Source: Lachnospiraceae bacterium (GTDB lineage: Bacteria > Bacillota > Clostridia > Lachnospirales > Lachnospiraceae). Taken from it: 60,935 nt of DNA. The stretch is from NCBI GenBank assembly GCA_017428105.1, contig JAFRRM010000034.1, positions 1 to 60,935 on the forward strand, written 5' to 3'. Below the pieces are notes generated by a model, which saw only the letters and a list, made by a program, of their open reading frames with translations, was not told the origin of the DNA and searched no databases. How positions within the stretch are numbered: position 1 is the first letter of the stretch; every line of letters starts with the position of its first letter. The translations under genes and the position numbers were made by a program. This document shows positions 50,745 through 59,621 of the stretch, piece after piece.

Positions 50745-52199
50745 ATGGTTTTCAGCTCGCTGCCTTTCCTCTGCATATTCCTGCCCCTGGTCTTTGTGCT
50801 GCACACCCTGATCCGCAGCAACAAGGCCCGGAACGTGCTGCTGATGATCGCCAGCGTGCTTTTTTATTCCTACGGCGAACCGCTGTACGTGATCCTGCTC
50901 CTGGGCTCGGTCACGGTCAACTATTTCCTGGGACTGGGACTCAAGGACCGCGCCGCGCGCGACAAAAAATCGCGGGCGCGCAACCATGACAAACTCATCA
51001 TCGGCCTCGGCGTCGCGTTCAACATCGCGCTGCTGGGCGTCTTCAAATACTCCGGCTTCCTGGTCGGGGAACTGAATAAGCTCCTGCCCACGGGGGCGCA
51101 GCTGGGAGTGCCGCAGCTGGCGCTGCCCATCGGTATCTCTTTCTATACCTTCCAGGTGCTGTCCTATCTGGTGGACGTGTACCGGGGCGAAACGCCGGTG
51201 CAGCGGAATTTCATCTCCCTGCTCTTGTACGTGTCCTTCTTCCCGCAGCTGATCGCCGGCCCCATCGTGAAATATCATGACATCGCGGAGCAGATGGATC
51301 ACCGCACGCTGACGCCGGCCGGGATGAGCAAGGGACTGATCCGCTTCATCACGGGCCTGGGCAAGAAGGTCCTGATCGCCAACGGCATGGCCGTGGTGAC
51401 GGACAGCATTTTCGCGCTGCCCGCCGCGGGCCTGGGCACGCTGGGCGCCTGGATGGGGGCCGTGGGCTTCCTGTTCCAGGACTATTTCGACTTTTCCGGC
51501 TATTCGGACATGGCCATCGGCCTGGGCCAGATGTTCGGGTTCCGTTTTAAGGAAAACTTCAATTATCCGTACATTTCCACCAGCTGCAGCGAATTCTGGC
51601 GGCGCTGGCACATCTCCCTGAACACCTGGTTCCGGGAATATCTGTACTTCCCGCTGGGCGGCAACCGGAAGGGCAAGGCCCGCACGTATCTGAACCTGTG
51701 GCTGGTCTTCCTGTTCACGGGCATCTGGCACGGCGCGGCCTGGACCTACATCGTCTGGGGCCTGTTCCAGGGCTGCTTCATCATCCTGGAGCGCCTGAAA
51801 CTGGTGCCGTTCGTGAAAAACAAGATCACCGGCAATCTGTATACCATGCTGGTCATGCTGGTCGGGCTGATCATTTTCCGTTCGGATTCCCTGGCTTACG
51901 CAGGCCGGATGCTGAAGGCCTTCTTCGGCTTCGGCGGTCCGATGAGCGGCCAGACCTACAGCCTGGTCTCCGCGTATTTCGGCCCCTATTACCTGGCGCT
52001 GCTGGCGCTGTCCGTCTTCTTCTCGCTGCCGCTGTTCCGCAACGGCTGGCGGAAGGTCCGGGCGAGCCTGGCGGGACGGAAGACCGCCTCGGCGGTCTTC
52101 ATGGGGGCGACCATGGCCGCCGCGCTGGCGATCCTGGTCCTGAGCCTGATGCAGCTGGCCACGGACAGCTACAACCCCTTCATCTATTTCCGCTTCTAG
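50745..52199 (+). CDS. MBOAT-family O-acyltransferase (AlgI/DltB-like)
   Basis: 484 residues with about 10 membrane segments. Diagnostic blocks are VFSSLPFLCIFLPLVFVLH at the start, LPIGISFYTFQVLSYLVDVYRGE, FPQLIAGPIVKYHDI, DYFDFSGYSDMAIGLGQMFGF, FWRRWHISLNTWFREYLYFPLGGN and the invariant histidine in FTGIWHGAAWTY. AlgI-like proteins move acetyl groups across the membrane for O-acetylation of an exported polysaccharide. GGACGGAGG precedes the ATG. The DHHW protein downstream is its usual periplasmic/extracellular partner. Confidence 0.95.
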   Translation: MVFSSLPFLCIFLPLVFVLHTLIRSNKARNVLLMIASVLFYSYGEPLYVILLLGSVTVNYFLGLGLKDRAARDKKSRARNHDKLIIGLGVAFNIALLGVFKYSGFLVGELNKLLPTGAQLGVPQLALPIGISFYTFQVLSYLVDVYRGETPVQRNFISLLLYVSFFPQLIAGPIVKYHDIAEQMDHRTLTPAGMSKGLIRFITGLGKKVLIANGMAVVTDSIFALPAAGLGTLGAWMGAVGFLFQDYFDFSGYSDMAIGLGQMFGFRFKENFNYPYISTSCSEFWRRWHISLNTWFREYLYFPLGGNRKGKARTYLNLWLVFLFTGIWHGAAWTYIVWGLFQGCFIILERLKLVPFVKNKITGNLYTMLVMLVGLIIFRSDSLAYAGRMLKAFFGFGGPMSGQTYSLVSAYFGPYYLALLALSVFFSLPLFRNGWRKVRASLAGRKTASAVFMGATMAAALAILVLSLMQLATDSYNPFIYFRF

Positions 52200-52208
52200 G
52201 AGGGCCGC

Positions 52209-53612
52209 ATGAAGAAACTGCACGTCGTTTTCATAATCCTCGCGGTCCTGGTGATGGCCCTTCCCGCGGCCACCATGCCGCTCTTTGCGAACGCGGTGAA
52301 CACCGAAAAGCGCGAACTGAGCAAACTGCCCGCCGTCATCCAGGAAGACGGCACGTTCAACCAGCGCTTCTCCGTGGAGATGAATACCTGGATCCAGGAA
52401 CACATCGGCTTCCGCAACCTGATGGTCACCGCCAACAGCCGCCTGCGCACCGGTCTGTTCGGCCAGGGCGCCACGGACGACATCGTCGTGGGCCGGGACG
52501 GCTGGCTGTTCTATTATGAGAGCGTGGACGATTTCCTGCACGTGGCCACCATCACGGAGAGGAACGCCGCCAACGCCGCGCATACCGCCGCGATGTTCCA
52601 GCGCTACGCCGGATCGCAGGGCAGCCGCTTCCTGCTGGCTTTCCTGCCCAACAAGAACTCCGTTTACGGCCGGTATATGCCTTATTATTACGTCCCGCGC
52701 GGAACCGAAGGGAACCGCGAACTGTTCCTCAAAGCCCTGGCGGCGGAAGGCGTCAGTTATGTGGACGTGAAGCCGGCCCTGGAAGCGGTGAACCGGCAGC
52801 TGTACCAGAAGCAGGACAGCCACTGGACCTATGAAGGCGCCCTGATCGGTTACCGGACCGTCATGTCGGCCTCCGGGATGTCCTATAATTACTACGCCGG
52901 CCTGACCTTCACGGAGAAACGCGACTGGCCGGCCGACCTGGCCGTTTACCTCTACGGCGAAGGCGCGGAGCCCGACGTGCAGGCCTATCCGGACCACACC
53001 TTCGTCTACGGCTATGCCTCCCGCGCCGCTGCCGTGGACAGCCTGACGCTGGAGACCTACTCCGGCGGCAAAGGCGGCAGTCTGGTGATGTACCGCGATT
53101 CCTTTGCGAACACGATGCAGGCCTACCTGGCCGAAAATTTCGGCAAGGCCCTGTTCTCCCGCACCCTGCCCTATCAGGCGGATCTGATCGCGAAACAGCA
53201 GGCGGACCTGACCATCCTGCAGGTCACCGAACGCAGCCTCGCCTCTTACGTCTTCCGCGCGCCGCAGATGCCCGCGCCGCAGACCGAACTGGAAGGCGAA
53301 GCCCGCCCCGTCTCGGCTTCCCGCGTCTCCATGGACCGGGAAGACGCCGGCCTCTATACGCACCTGTACGGCACCGTGGACGAGACCCTTCTGGGTGATA
53401 CCTACCGCGTCTTCCTGCTGGTGGGCGATACCGCCTCCCCGCAGGCCTATGAAGCCTTCCCGATCTACGAGAAGGAACTCCTCGGCCCGGCCGCCGCCGA
53501 AGACAACGGCTGGTCCCTCTATCTGCCGAAAGAATTGCTGGCGGATGCCCCCGCCCTCACGCTGTGCGTGGAAAGCGGCGGCGAACGCTACCTCTGCCCT
53601 CTGGGCAAATAA
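52209..53612 (+). CDS. DHHW-family (AlgX/AlgJ-like) acetyltransferase partner
   Basis: 467 residues. An N-terminal signal anchor (VVFIILAVLVMALPAAT). The SGNH-like domain has the D-x-H-W motif as QDSHWTYEGA and the nucleophile serine in VMYRDSFANTM, as in AlgX/AlgJ. A beta-sandwich-like C-terminal segment follows. With the MBOAT protein 9 bases upstream it should complete transfer of acetyl groups to a surface glycan. Glycan genes themselves are not in the window. The ribosome site AGGAGG overlaps the MBOAT stop. Confidence 0.92.
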   Translation: MKKLHVVFIILAVLVMALPAATMPLFANAVNTEKRELSKLPAVIQEDGTFNQRFSVEMNTWIQEHIGFRNLMVTANSRLRTGLFGQGATDDIVVGRDGWLFYYESVDDFLHVATITERNAANAAHTAAMFQRYAGSQGSRFLLAFLPNKNSVYGRYMPYYYVPRGTEGNRELFLKALAAEGVSYVDVKPALEAVNRQLYQKQDSHWTYEGALIGYRTVMSASGMSYNYYAGLTFTEKRDWPADLAVYLYGEGAEPDVQAYPDHTFVYGYASRAAAVDSLTLETYSGGKGGSLVMYRDSFANTMQAYLAENFGKALFSRTLPYQADLIAKQQADLTILQVTERSLASYVFRAPQMPAPQTELEGEARPVSASRVSMDREDAGLYTHLYGTVDETLLGDTYRVFLLVGDTASPQAYEAFPIYEKELLGPAAAEDNGWSLYLPKELLADAPALTLCVESGGERYLCPLGK

Positions 53613-53659
53613 ATGAAGCGCAGCGGGCCGCATCATCGCCCGCCCGACAGGAGCCAACC

Positions 53660-54517
53660 ATGCTGGAAGTCAAAAATCTTCGCGTCCATTTCCTGAACGC
53701 CGCCCCCGACCGCTTCGCCGTCGACGGCGCCAGCTTTACCGTGGGCAACGGCGAGATCGTGGGCCTGGTCGGCGAGAGCGGCTCCGGCAAGTCCGTGACC
53801 GCGATGGCCATCAGCGGCCTGCTGCCGCGCCGCAAGAGCGAATACACCGGCGAGATCTGGCTGGACGGCGTGGAACTGCTCGGGATGGACCGCGAGGCCA
53901 TGCGGAAGATGCAGGGGGACACCATCGGCGTGATCTTCCAGGAGCCCATGAGCGCCTTCGATCCCATCATGACCATCGGCCGCCAGGTGGAGGAAAGCCT
54001 GCTGGTCCATCATCCGGAAATGTCGGCCGGCGCCCGGCGCTCCGCCGCCCTGACGGCCCTCGCGGACGCGGAACTGGACGAACCGGAGATCGTTTACGAG
54101 AAATATCCCCACGAGCTGTCCGGCGGCATGCTGCAGCGCGCCATGATCGCCGCCGCGGTGATCCATTCGCCCAAACTGCTGCTCGCGGACGAGCCCACCA
54201 CCGCCCTGGACGTGACCATCCAGGGCCAGATCCTGGACCTGTTGAAAAAGATCAACAAGACCAAAGGGACCTCCATCCTCTTCATCTCTCACAACATGAG
54301 CGTCATCCGCAAGCTGAGCGAGCGCGTGCTGGTCATGCACTGGGGGAAGATCGTGGAAGAGGGGAGCGTGGAGGAAGTGTTCCTCCGCCCGAAGGACCCG
54401 TACACCCAGAAGCTCATCGCCTCGATCCCCGCGCGGGACCGCCACCTGACCCGACTGAAGACCCGCCCGGCGAACCCGCAGGACGGCCGCCGGATGCCCG
54501 CCCCCGGCCAAACCTGA
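53660..54517 (+). CDS. Peptide/nickel-type ABC transporter ATP-binding protein (DppD-like)
   Basis: 285 residues. Walker A GESGSGKSV, Q-loop VIFQEPM, signature LSGGMLQRAM, Walker B LLLADEPTTALD and H-loop SHN are all present. At 285 residues it is shorter than typical DppD/OppD (about 330) and lacks the usual C-terminal cysteine-bearing oligopeptide region, ending in RPANPQDGRRMPAPGQT. Start at 53660 follows CAGGAG; a frame back to 53564 is inside the DHHW gene. It begins the ABC operon but is separated from its permeases by an MBL-fold enzyme and the binding protein. Confidence 0.93.
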   Translation: MLEVKNLRVHFLNAAPDRFAVDGASFTVGNGEIVGLVGESGSGKSVTAMAISGLLPRRKSEYTGEIWLDGVELLGMDREAMRKMQGDTIGVIFQEPMSAFDPIMTIGRQVEESLLVHHPEMSAGARRSAALTALADAELDEPEIVYEKYPHELSGGMLQRAMIAAAVIHSPKLLLADEPTTALDVTIQGQILDLLKKINKTKGTSILFISHNMSVIRKLSERVLVMHWGKIVEEGSVEEVFLRPKDPYTQKLIASIPARDRHLTRLKTRPANPQDGRRMPAPGQT

Positions 54518-54546
54518 CGGCCGCCTGCCCCTGAAAGGAGAACATC

Positions 54547-55182
54547 ATGCGCATCGTTCCCGAAGTGACCGTTCCAGCCCACAGCGCTGTCCGCATCCAG
54601 GGCCCGAAAACCGTTTACGTCGACCCCTTCCATCTGGCCGGGGCGCCTCATGACGCGGACCTCATCTGCATCACGCACGACCACTACGACCATCTCTCCC
54701 CCGAGGACATCGCCCGCATTGCCGGCCCGGACACCTGGTTCGCCTTGCCCGAGACCTGCCGGGACGCGGCCGTGAAGGCCGGCCTGCCGGAGGAGCGGAT
54801 GCTGCTCCTGAGCCCCGGCGAGCACCTGACCTGGCAGGGGATCGTCATCGAAGCGGTCCCGGCCTACAACGTGGGCAAGAAATTCCACCCGCAGGCCAAC
54901 GCCTGGCTGGGCTATGTGATCGAAATGCTCGGCCGCCGCTACTATGTCGCCGGCGATACGGACGATAACCCGGACGTGCGCCGCGTCCGCTGCCACGTCG
55001 CCATGCTGCCCGTGGGCGGCACCTATACCATGACGGCTGCGGAAGCCGCCGGGTTGGCGAATGCCATCCGCCCGGGCGTGGCCGTCCCCACCCATTACGG
55101 TGACATCGTGGGCCAGTCCCGCGACGCGGACGAATTCGCCCGCCTGCTGGACCCCCGCATCCGCTGCGATCTTGCGAAGTGA
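54547..55182 (+). CDS. MBL-fold metallo-hydrolase (UlaG-like) within the ABC operon
   Basis: 211 residues. Metal site THDHYDHLSP (HxHxDH), a later YYVAGDTDDNPD and the C-terminal histidine in VPTHYGD fit the UlaG/beta-lactamase-like group. The product may hydrolyse a lactone, an N-acyl bond or a phosphodiester. GAAAGGAG precedes the ATG. It lies between the first ATPase gene and the substrate-binding protein, so it could act on what the transporter imports. No signal peptide, hence cytosolic. Confidence 0.88.
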   Translation: MRIVPEVTVPAHSAVRIQGPKTVYVDPFHLAGAPHDADLICITHDHYDHLSPEDIARIAGPDTWFALPETCRDAAVKAGLPEERMLLLSPGEHLTWQGIVIEAVPAYNVGKKFHPQANAWLGYVIEMLGRRYYVAGDTDDNPDVRRVRCHVAMLPVGGTYTMTAAEAAGLANAIRPGVAVPTHYGDIVGQSRDADEFARLLDPRIRCDLAK

Positions 55183-55231
55183 TCCGCACCCTGCCCGGAC
55201 CTGTTCCTTGGCCCGGCCCGCGCAGAACTGC

Positions 55232-55260
55232 TTGCAATCTGTTCCAAAATATCATATAGT
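55232..55260 (+). promoter_or_regulatory. Internal promoter before the substrate-binding protein gene
   Basis: -35 TTGCAA (55232-55237), 17-base spacer, -10 TATAGT (55255-55260). Confidence 0.7.
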
Positions 55261-55304
55261 ACGGACAATGCCGCCCCGAGCGGCATCCGAAAAGGAGAAG
55301 GATT

Positions 55305-56843
55305 ATGAAAAAAAGAAGCCTGGCCTTGCTGCTGGCAGCCGTGATGCTGCTGACCCTCACCGCCTGCGGAGAAGGCGGCAGCAACCCTACCACCGCACCC
55401 AAGACGCCTACCGGCGCCGACGCCCGCAGGGAAGCCAACGAGATCACCGTGGGGATCGCTCAGGACTTAAGCAGCTCCCTCGGCCCCTATCAGCTTTCCA
55501 CGGCCGGTACCCGGGAAGTGATGTTCAACGTTTTCGAAGGCCTGTACAAAGCGGATCAGACCGGTGATTTCAAGCCCGCGCTGGCCACCGGCCACACCGT
55601 CTCCGACGACGGCCTGACCTACACGTTCACCCTGCGGGAAGGTGTCAAATTCCACAACGGTGCCGTCATGACGGCCCAGGACGTGATCCATTCCTACAAT
55701 ACCTGCGCCGCCACGTCCGTGGACAGCTCCATCAAGAAGATCCTGGAGAACGTCACGGAGATTAAGGAAGACGGCGGCAAGGTCGTGATGACCCTGGCCC
55801 AGCCCAACAGCGATTTCATCGCCTACGTGGGCTCCGTCTACATTTCCCCTGCCGCCTATACGGACCAGGATACCAAGCCCGTGGGCACCGGCCCCTTCAA
55901 ATTCGTGAGCCGTACCGTGCAGGACAACGTGGTGATCGAGCGCTTTGACGATTACTGGGGAGAAAAGGCCGGCCTGAGCAAGATCACCTTCAAGATCTTT
56001 GAAAACGCGACCGCCCTGGTCACCGCGCTGGACGCCGGCGCCGTGGATCTCGTGGCCCACCTGTCCGTCAGCCAGGTCAAAGGCCTCTCCAAGGACTATC
56101 AGGTCCTGGAAGGCAGCATGAACCTCGTGCAGGCCTTGTATCTGAACCATGAAGTGAAGCCCTTGAACGACATCCGCGTGCGCCGCGCCCTGTGCTACGC
56201 CGTCGACGTGGACGCCATGCTGGATCTGACCGCGGAAGGCCACGGCCACAAACTGGGCTCCTCCATTTATCCTTCCTTCAAGAAGTATTTTGACGAAAGC
56301 CTGATCAGCGCCTACCCGCACGATGAAGCGAAAGCGAAGGAACTGCTGACGGAGGCGGGCTATGGGGGCGGCTTCGACCTGACCATCACCGTTCCCGGCA
56401 ACTACACGCCGCACGTGGACACCGCCATGGTGCTGGCGGAGCAGCTCAAGGCCGTCGGGATCCGTGCCACCGTGCAGGAAGTCGAATGGAACACCTGGCT
56501 GACCGACGTCTACCAGGGCCATAAGTTCGAAGCCACCGTCTGCGGCTTCGACGCCTCCACCCTGACCGCCGGCGCCCTGCTGAGCCGCTATGAATCCACT
56601 TCGTCCAAGAACATGTGCTCCTACAAGAGCGTCCAGTTCGACGCCTTCATGCAGGAAGCCGCCTCCATCACGGACGACGCGCGCCGCACCGAACTGTACA
56701 AGTCCGCGGCCAAATGCCTGTCTGACGACGCCGTGAACGTCTATCTGCAGGACCTGGCGGACTTCGTCGCGATCCGCTCCACGCTGAAGGGATATGAATT
56801 CTACCCCATCTACGTGATGGACCTGAGCAAAGTAACGTATTAA
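55305..56843 (+). CDS. Peptide/nickel-type ABC transporter substrate-binding lipoprotein
   Basis: 512 residues of solute-binding family 5 (DppA/OppA/NikA). Lipobox TLTAC (C21). Family regions: LGPYQLSTAGTREVMFNVFEGLYK, LTYTFTLREGVKFHNGAVMTAQDVIHSY, KPVGTGPFKFVS, DIRVRRALCYAVD and the C-terminal dipeptide-binding part. It captures the ligand outside and delivers it to the two permeases downstream. AAAGGAG precedes the ATG, and it has its own promoter. Ligand (peptide, nickel chelate, glycoside) cannot be told; the presence of HypAB in the window makes nickel conceivable but unproven. Confidence 0.93.
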   Translation: MKKRSLALLLAAVMLLTLTACGEGGSNPTTAPKTPTGADARREANEITVGIAQDLSSSLGPYQLSTAGTREVMFNVFEGLYKADQTGDFKPALATGHTVSDDGLTYTFTLREGVKFHNGAVMTAQDVIHSYNTCAATSVDSSIKKILENVTEIKEDGGKVVMTLAQPNSDFIAYVGSVYISPAAYTDQDTKPVGTGPFKFVSRTVQDNVVIERFDDYWGEKAGLSKITFKIFENATALVTALDAGAVDLVAHLSVSQVKGLSKDYQVLEGSMNLVQALYLNHEVKPLNDIRVRRALCYAVDVDAMLDLTAEGHGHKLGSSIYPSFKKYFDESLISAYPHDEAKAKELLTEAGYGGGFDLTITVPGNYTPHVDTAMVLAEQLKAVGIRATVQEVEWNTWLTDVYQGHKFEATVCGFDASTLTAGALLSRYESTSSKNMCSYKSVQFDAFMQEAASITDDARRTELYKSAAKCLSDDAVNVYLQDLADFVAIRSTLKGYEFYPIYVMDLSKVTY

Positions 56844-56890
56844 GCGCAGGCGTGGCCGACGGCCGCGCGATAAAATCCGCCGGGAAGCAG

Positions 56891-56909
56891 GGGCGGCCAT
56901 CGGCCGCCC
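56891..56909 (+). other. GC-rich hairpin between binding-protein and permease genes
   Basis: GGGCGGCC-atc-GGCCGCCC, no T-run. Stem-loops at this place typically stabilise the upstream binding-protein mRNA and allow higher expression than the permeases. Confidence 0.6.
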
Positions 56910-56977
56910 GGCTGCAGCCATGACCCGCGGACGCGCCTTCCGCCGTCCGCTCCTGCTGAAAAGGACCCCGTGACCGC

Positions 56978-57913
56978 ATGAATTTTGTCCTCAAAAAACT
57001 GGGCACCCTCCTTCTCACCCTCCTCATCCTTTCCTTCGTCGCCTATGCGGCGTTCGAAATGGTGGGCGATCCGGTGAACCTGATCCTGGGCACCAACGCC
57101 TCTCCGGAGGACGTTGCGGCGCTCCGGGAAAGTCTGGGCCTGAACAAGCCCCTGCTGGTGCGTTACCTGCGCTGGCTCACGGGCTTTATTTCCGGCGATC
57201 TGGGCAGCTCCTACATCTACCGCATCCCCGTGAGCAGCATGATCGGCGAAAAGCTGGGCGTCACGATCTTCCTGACCCTGATGGGCTTCGGCCTGACCCT
57301 TCTGTTCTCCATTCCGCTGGGCGTCTACGGCGCCCGCCGCGAGGGCAGCTGGGCGGACCGCCTGCTGACCGTGGTCAACCAGATCGTGATGGCGGTGCCG
57401 GCCTTTTTCGTGGCCATCCTGCTGATGGTCCTGTTCGGCGTGGCCCTGCGCCTTTTTACGCCCGGGAGCTTTGTCCCCTTTGAGGAATCCCCCGGCGCGT
57501 TCCTGCTTTACATGATCTTCCCGGCCCTGTCCATCGCCGTGCCCCGCACCGCCATGACGGCGAAAATGCTGCGCTCCTCCATCCTGGGCGAGATGCAGCA
57601 GGATTACGTGCGCACGGCCTACAGCCGGGGCCACAACCGGCAGACCGCCCTGAAGGCCCACGCCTTCAAGAACGCGCTGCTGCCGGTCATCAGCTTCATG
57701 GCCTCCACCATGGCGGAAATGCTGGCGGGCTGCATCGTGATCGAGCAGATCTTCTCGATCCCGGGCATCGGCCGCCTGCTCATGGTGTCCATCAGCAACC
57801 GCGACATCCCGGTGGTGGAAGCCATCGTGATGATCCTGGCGGTCTGGGTCATGGTCGTGCACTTCCTCGGGGAAGTTGCGGGCGAGATGCTGGACCCCCG
57901 GCGCAGAGCGTAA
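56978..57913 (+). CDS. ABC transporter permease (DppB-like)
   Basis: 311 residues, six membrane segments. N-terminus FVLKKLGTLLLTLLILSFVAYAAFEMVGDP, the DppB-type NxxxPEDVAALRESLGLNKPLLVRYLRWL region, and the EAA loop MQQDYVRTAYSRGHNRQTALKAHAFKNALLPV, which contacts the ATPases. Forms the translocation channel with the next permease. 12 bases precede that gene. Confidence 0.95.
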   Translation: MNFVLKKLGTLLLTLLILSFVAYAAFEMVGDPVNLILGTNASPEDVAALRESLGLNKPLLVRYLRWLTGFISGDLGSSYIYRIPVSSMIGEKLGVTIFLTLMGFGLTLLFSIPLGVYGARREGSWADRLLTVVNQIVMAVPAFFVAILLMVLFGVALRLFTPGSFVPFEESPGAFLLYMIFPALSIAVPRTAMTAKMLRSSILGEMQQDYVRTAYSRGHNRQTALKAHAFKNALLPVISFMASTMAEMLAGCIVIEQIFSIPGIGRLLMVSISNRDIPVVEAIVMILAVWVMVVHFLGEVAGEMLDPRRRA

Positions 57914-57925
57914 GGGGAGCGTGCC

Positions 57926-58741
57926 ATGATCAGAAAACTGTTTGCCAAGCATGACAACTGGTTCTTCAAGGCGGGCTTCGTCATTACCGTCTTCATGGTG
58001 CTGCTCGTACTGATCGGGCAGATCTGGACGCCGTACGACCCCGCCGCGATGGACGCGGCCGCTAAGGCCCAGGGCCCGTCCTGGGCCCACCTGATGGGGA
58101 CCGATTACTTCGGCCGCGACATTTTTTCCCGCGTGCTGGAAGGCGCCGGCGCCACGCTGATGATCGCCTTCTTCGTGGTCCTGCTCGGGGCCGGCCTGGG
58201 CACGCTGGTCGGCGCGCTGACCGGTTATTTCGGCGGTGTGGTGGACGAGGTGCTGATGCGCATCTGCGACGCCCTGACCGCCTTCCCCAGCGTCCTGCTC
58301 GCCCTGATCATCCTGGCCGTCCTGGGACCGGGCCGGCTGAACGTGATCGGCGTCCTGGCGCTGGTCTTCATCCCGAGCTTCGCGCGCATCGTCCGCACCG
58401 AGTATGCCCGCATCAAGAAACTCAACTACGTGTCGCTGGCCAAACTGCAGGGCATCGGCACGCCGCGCATCCTGCTCAAGCACATCCTGCCGAACATCCT
58501 GCCGGTCCTGCTGCCCGCCGTTTCCATCGGCTTCAACAACGCGGTGCTGGCGGAGGCCAGCATGAGCTTCCTGGGCGTGGGCGTCTCCGCTTCGGAAGTC
58601 TCTCTGGGCCGGATGCTGTCCGATTCGCAGAACTACATCCTGCGCGGTCTGCCCTGGTATGCGATCTTCGTGGGCCTGACCATCGTGCTGCTCATCCTGG
58701 GCTTTTCCCTGCTGGGCGAAGGCCTGCGGCGGGAGGACTGA
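57926..58741 (+). CDS. ABC transporter permease (DppC-like)
   Basis: 271 residues with six membrane segments. The N-terminus carries the DppC-type MGTDYFGRDIFSRVLEGA motif, and the EAA loop is RTEYARIKKLNYVSLAKLQGIGTPRILLKHILPNILP. It pairs with the upstream permease. GGGGAGCG precedes the ATG, and it is followed by the second ATPase after three bases. Confidence 0.95.
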   Translation: MIRKLFAKHDNWFFKAGFVITVFMVLLVLIGQIWTPYDPAAMDAAAKAQGPSWAHLMGTDYFGRDIFSRVLEGAGATLMIAFFVVLLGAGLGTLVGALTGYFGGVVDEVLMRICDALTAFPSVLLALIILAVLGPGRLNVIGVLALVFIPSFARIVRTEYARIKKLNYVSLAKLQGIGTPRILLKHILPNILPVLLPAVSIGFNNAVLAEASMSFLGVGVSASEVSLGRMLSDSQNYILRGLPWYAIFVGLTIVLLILGFSLLGEGLRRED

Positions 58742-58744
58742 ACC

Positions 58745-59500
58745 ATGGCGGAATCCAATATCCAAAACACCGGCAAAAAGATCCTGGAGGTCCAGAACGT
58801 TTCCACGTCCTACACCCGCAAATCCCCGATGGGGCAGGTGAAGATCCAGCACGTCCTGCATGACGTGAGTTTCGACCTCTACGAAGGCGAAGCGCTGGGC
58901 CTCGTGGGCGAGAGCGGCTCCGGCAAGACCACCCTGGCCCGCGCGATCCTGGGCTTCCTTCCTAAATATGAAGGGAAGATCACCCACTACTCCGAGCGCC
59001 CCCAGGTCATCTTCCAGGACCCCTATACCGCCCTCAATCCGGCCCGCACCGTGGAATGGATCCTGGGCGAACCGCTGCGCGCGCTGGGGAAGAAGGACCC
59101 CGCGGAGCGCCGCGCCCGCATCGCCGAAATGCTGGAGAAGGTCGGGCTGGACGAAAGCTATCTGACCCGGCGGCCGTCCCAGCTCTCCGGCGGCCAGCGC
59201 CAGCGCATCTCCATCGCCGCCGCGCTGATCATGGAGCCCCGCTTCATCGTGGCGGACGAGCCGGTCTCGGCTCTGGACGTGACCATCCAGGCCCAGATCC
59301 TGGAGCTGATGGCGCGCATGAAGGAGGAATACGGGCTGAGCTACCTGTTCATCTCCCACGACATGAACGTGGTCTACCAGCTCTGCGACCGCGTCATCGT
59401 CATGCGCAAGGGCGTCGTGGTGGAAGAGGGCCCGATCGACCAGATCTTCGACGCGCCCCGCCATCCGTACACCCGCGAACTGGTGGAGGCGTCTAGGTAG
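58745..59500 (+). CDS. Peptide/nickel-type ABC transporter ATP-binding protein (DppF-like)
   Basis: 251 residues. Walker [11 protein letters not shown]-loop [13 protein letters not shown], signature [10 protein letters not shown], Walker [13 protein letters not shown] and H-loop SHDMN. Shorter than typical DppF (about 310-330), lacking the C-terminal oligopeptide extension, as does the other ATPase of this operon. Last gene of the importer. Confidence 0.94.
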   Translation: MAESNIQNTGKKILEVQNVSTSYTRKSPMGQVKIQHVLHDVSFDLYEGEALGLVGESGSGKTTLARAILGFLPKYEGKITHYSERPQVIFQDPYTALNPARTVEWILGEPLRALGKKDPAERRARIAEMLEKVGLDESYLTRRPSQLSGGQRQRISIAAALIMEPRFIVADEPVSALDVTIQAQILELMARMKEEYGLSYLFISHDMNVVYQLCDRVIVMRKGVVVEEGPIDQIFDAPRHPYTRELVEASR

Positions 59501-59542
59501 GGCCGATCCTGCGAAAAAGATCGTCAAAAATGCATTTTGTAC

Positions 59543-59571
59543 TTGCCAGTTCGCAAAAAAAATGCTAAACT
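59543..59571 (+). promoter_or_regulatory. Promoter of the S1-domain gene
   Basis: -35 TTGCCA (59543-59548), 17-base spacer, -10 TAAACT (59566-59571). Leader about 45 bases ending in GGGAGGG. Confidence 0.65.
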
Positions 59572-59621
59572 ATTCCAGAAAAACGGGCGAAAGCCTTTTT
59601 ATAGTTCTCAGGGAGGGATTT

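Noticed and set aside
49122..53657. 1511-codon open frame on the minus strand across four genes
   Set aside because: It is antisense to four well-recognised plus-strand genes. Its translation is low-complexity in places (Gly/Arg/Phe runs opposite the TTEEP repeat) and fits no family. Long antisense frames are common in GC-rich coding DNA.
56840..59527. 895-codon minus-strand open frame over the ABC importer
   Set aside because: Antisense to the permease and ATPase genes, His/Gln/Asp-rich composition typical of a shadow frame, no ribosome site or domain.
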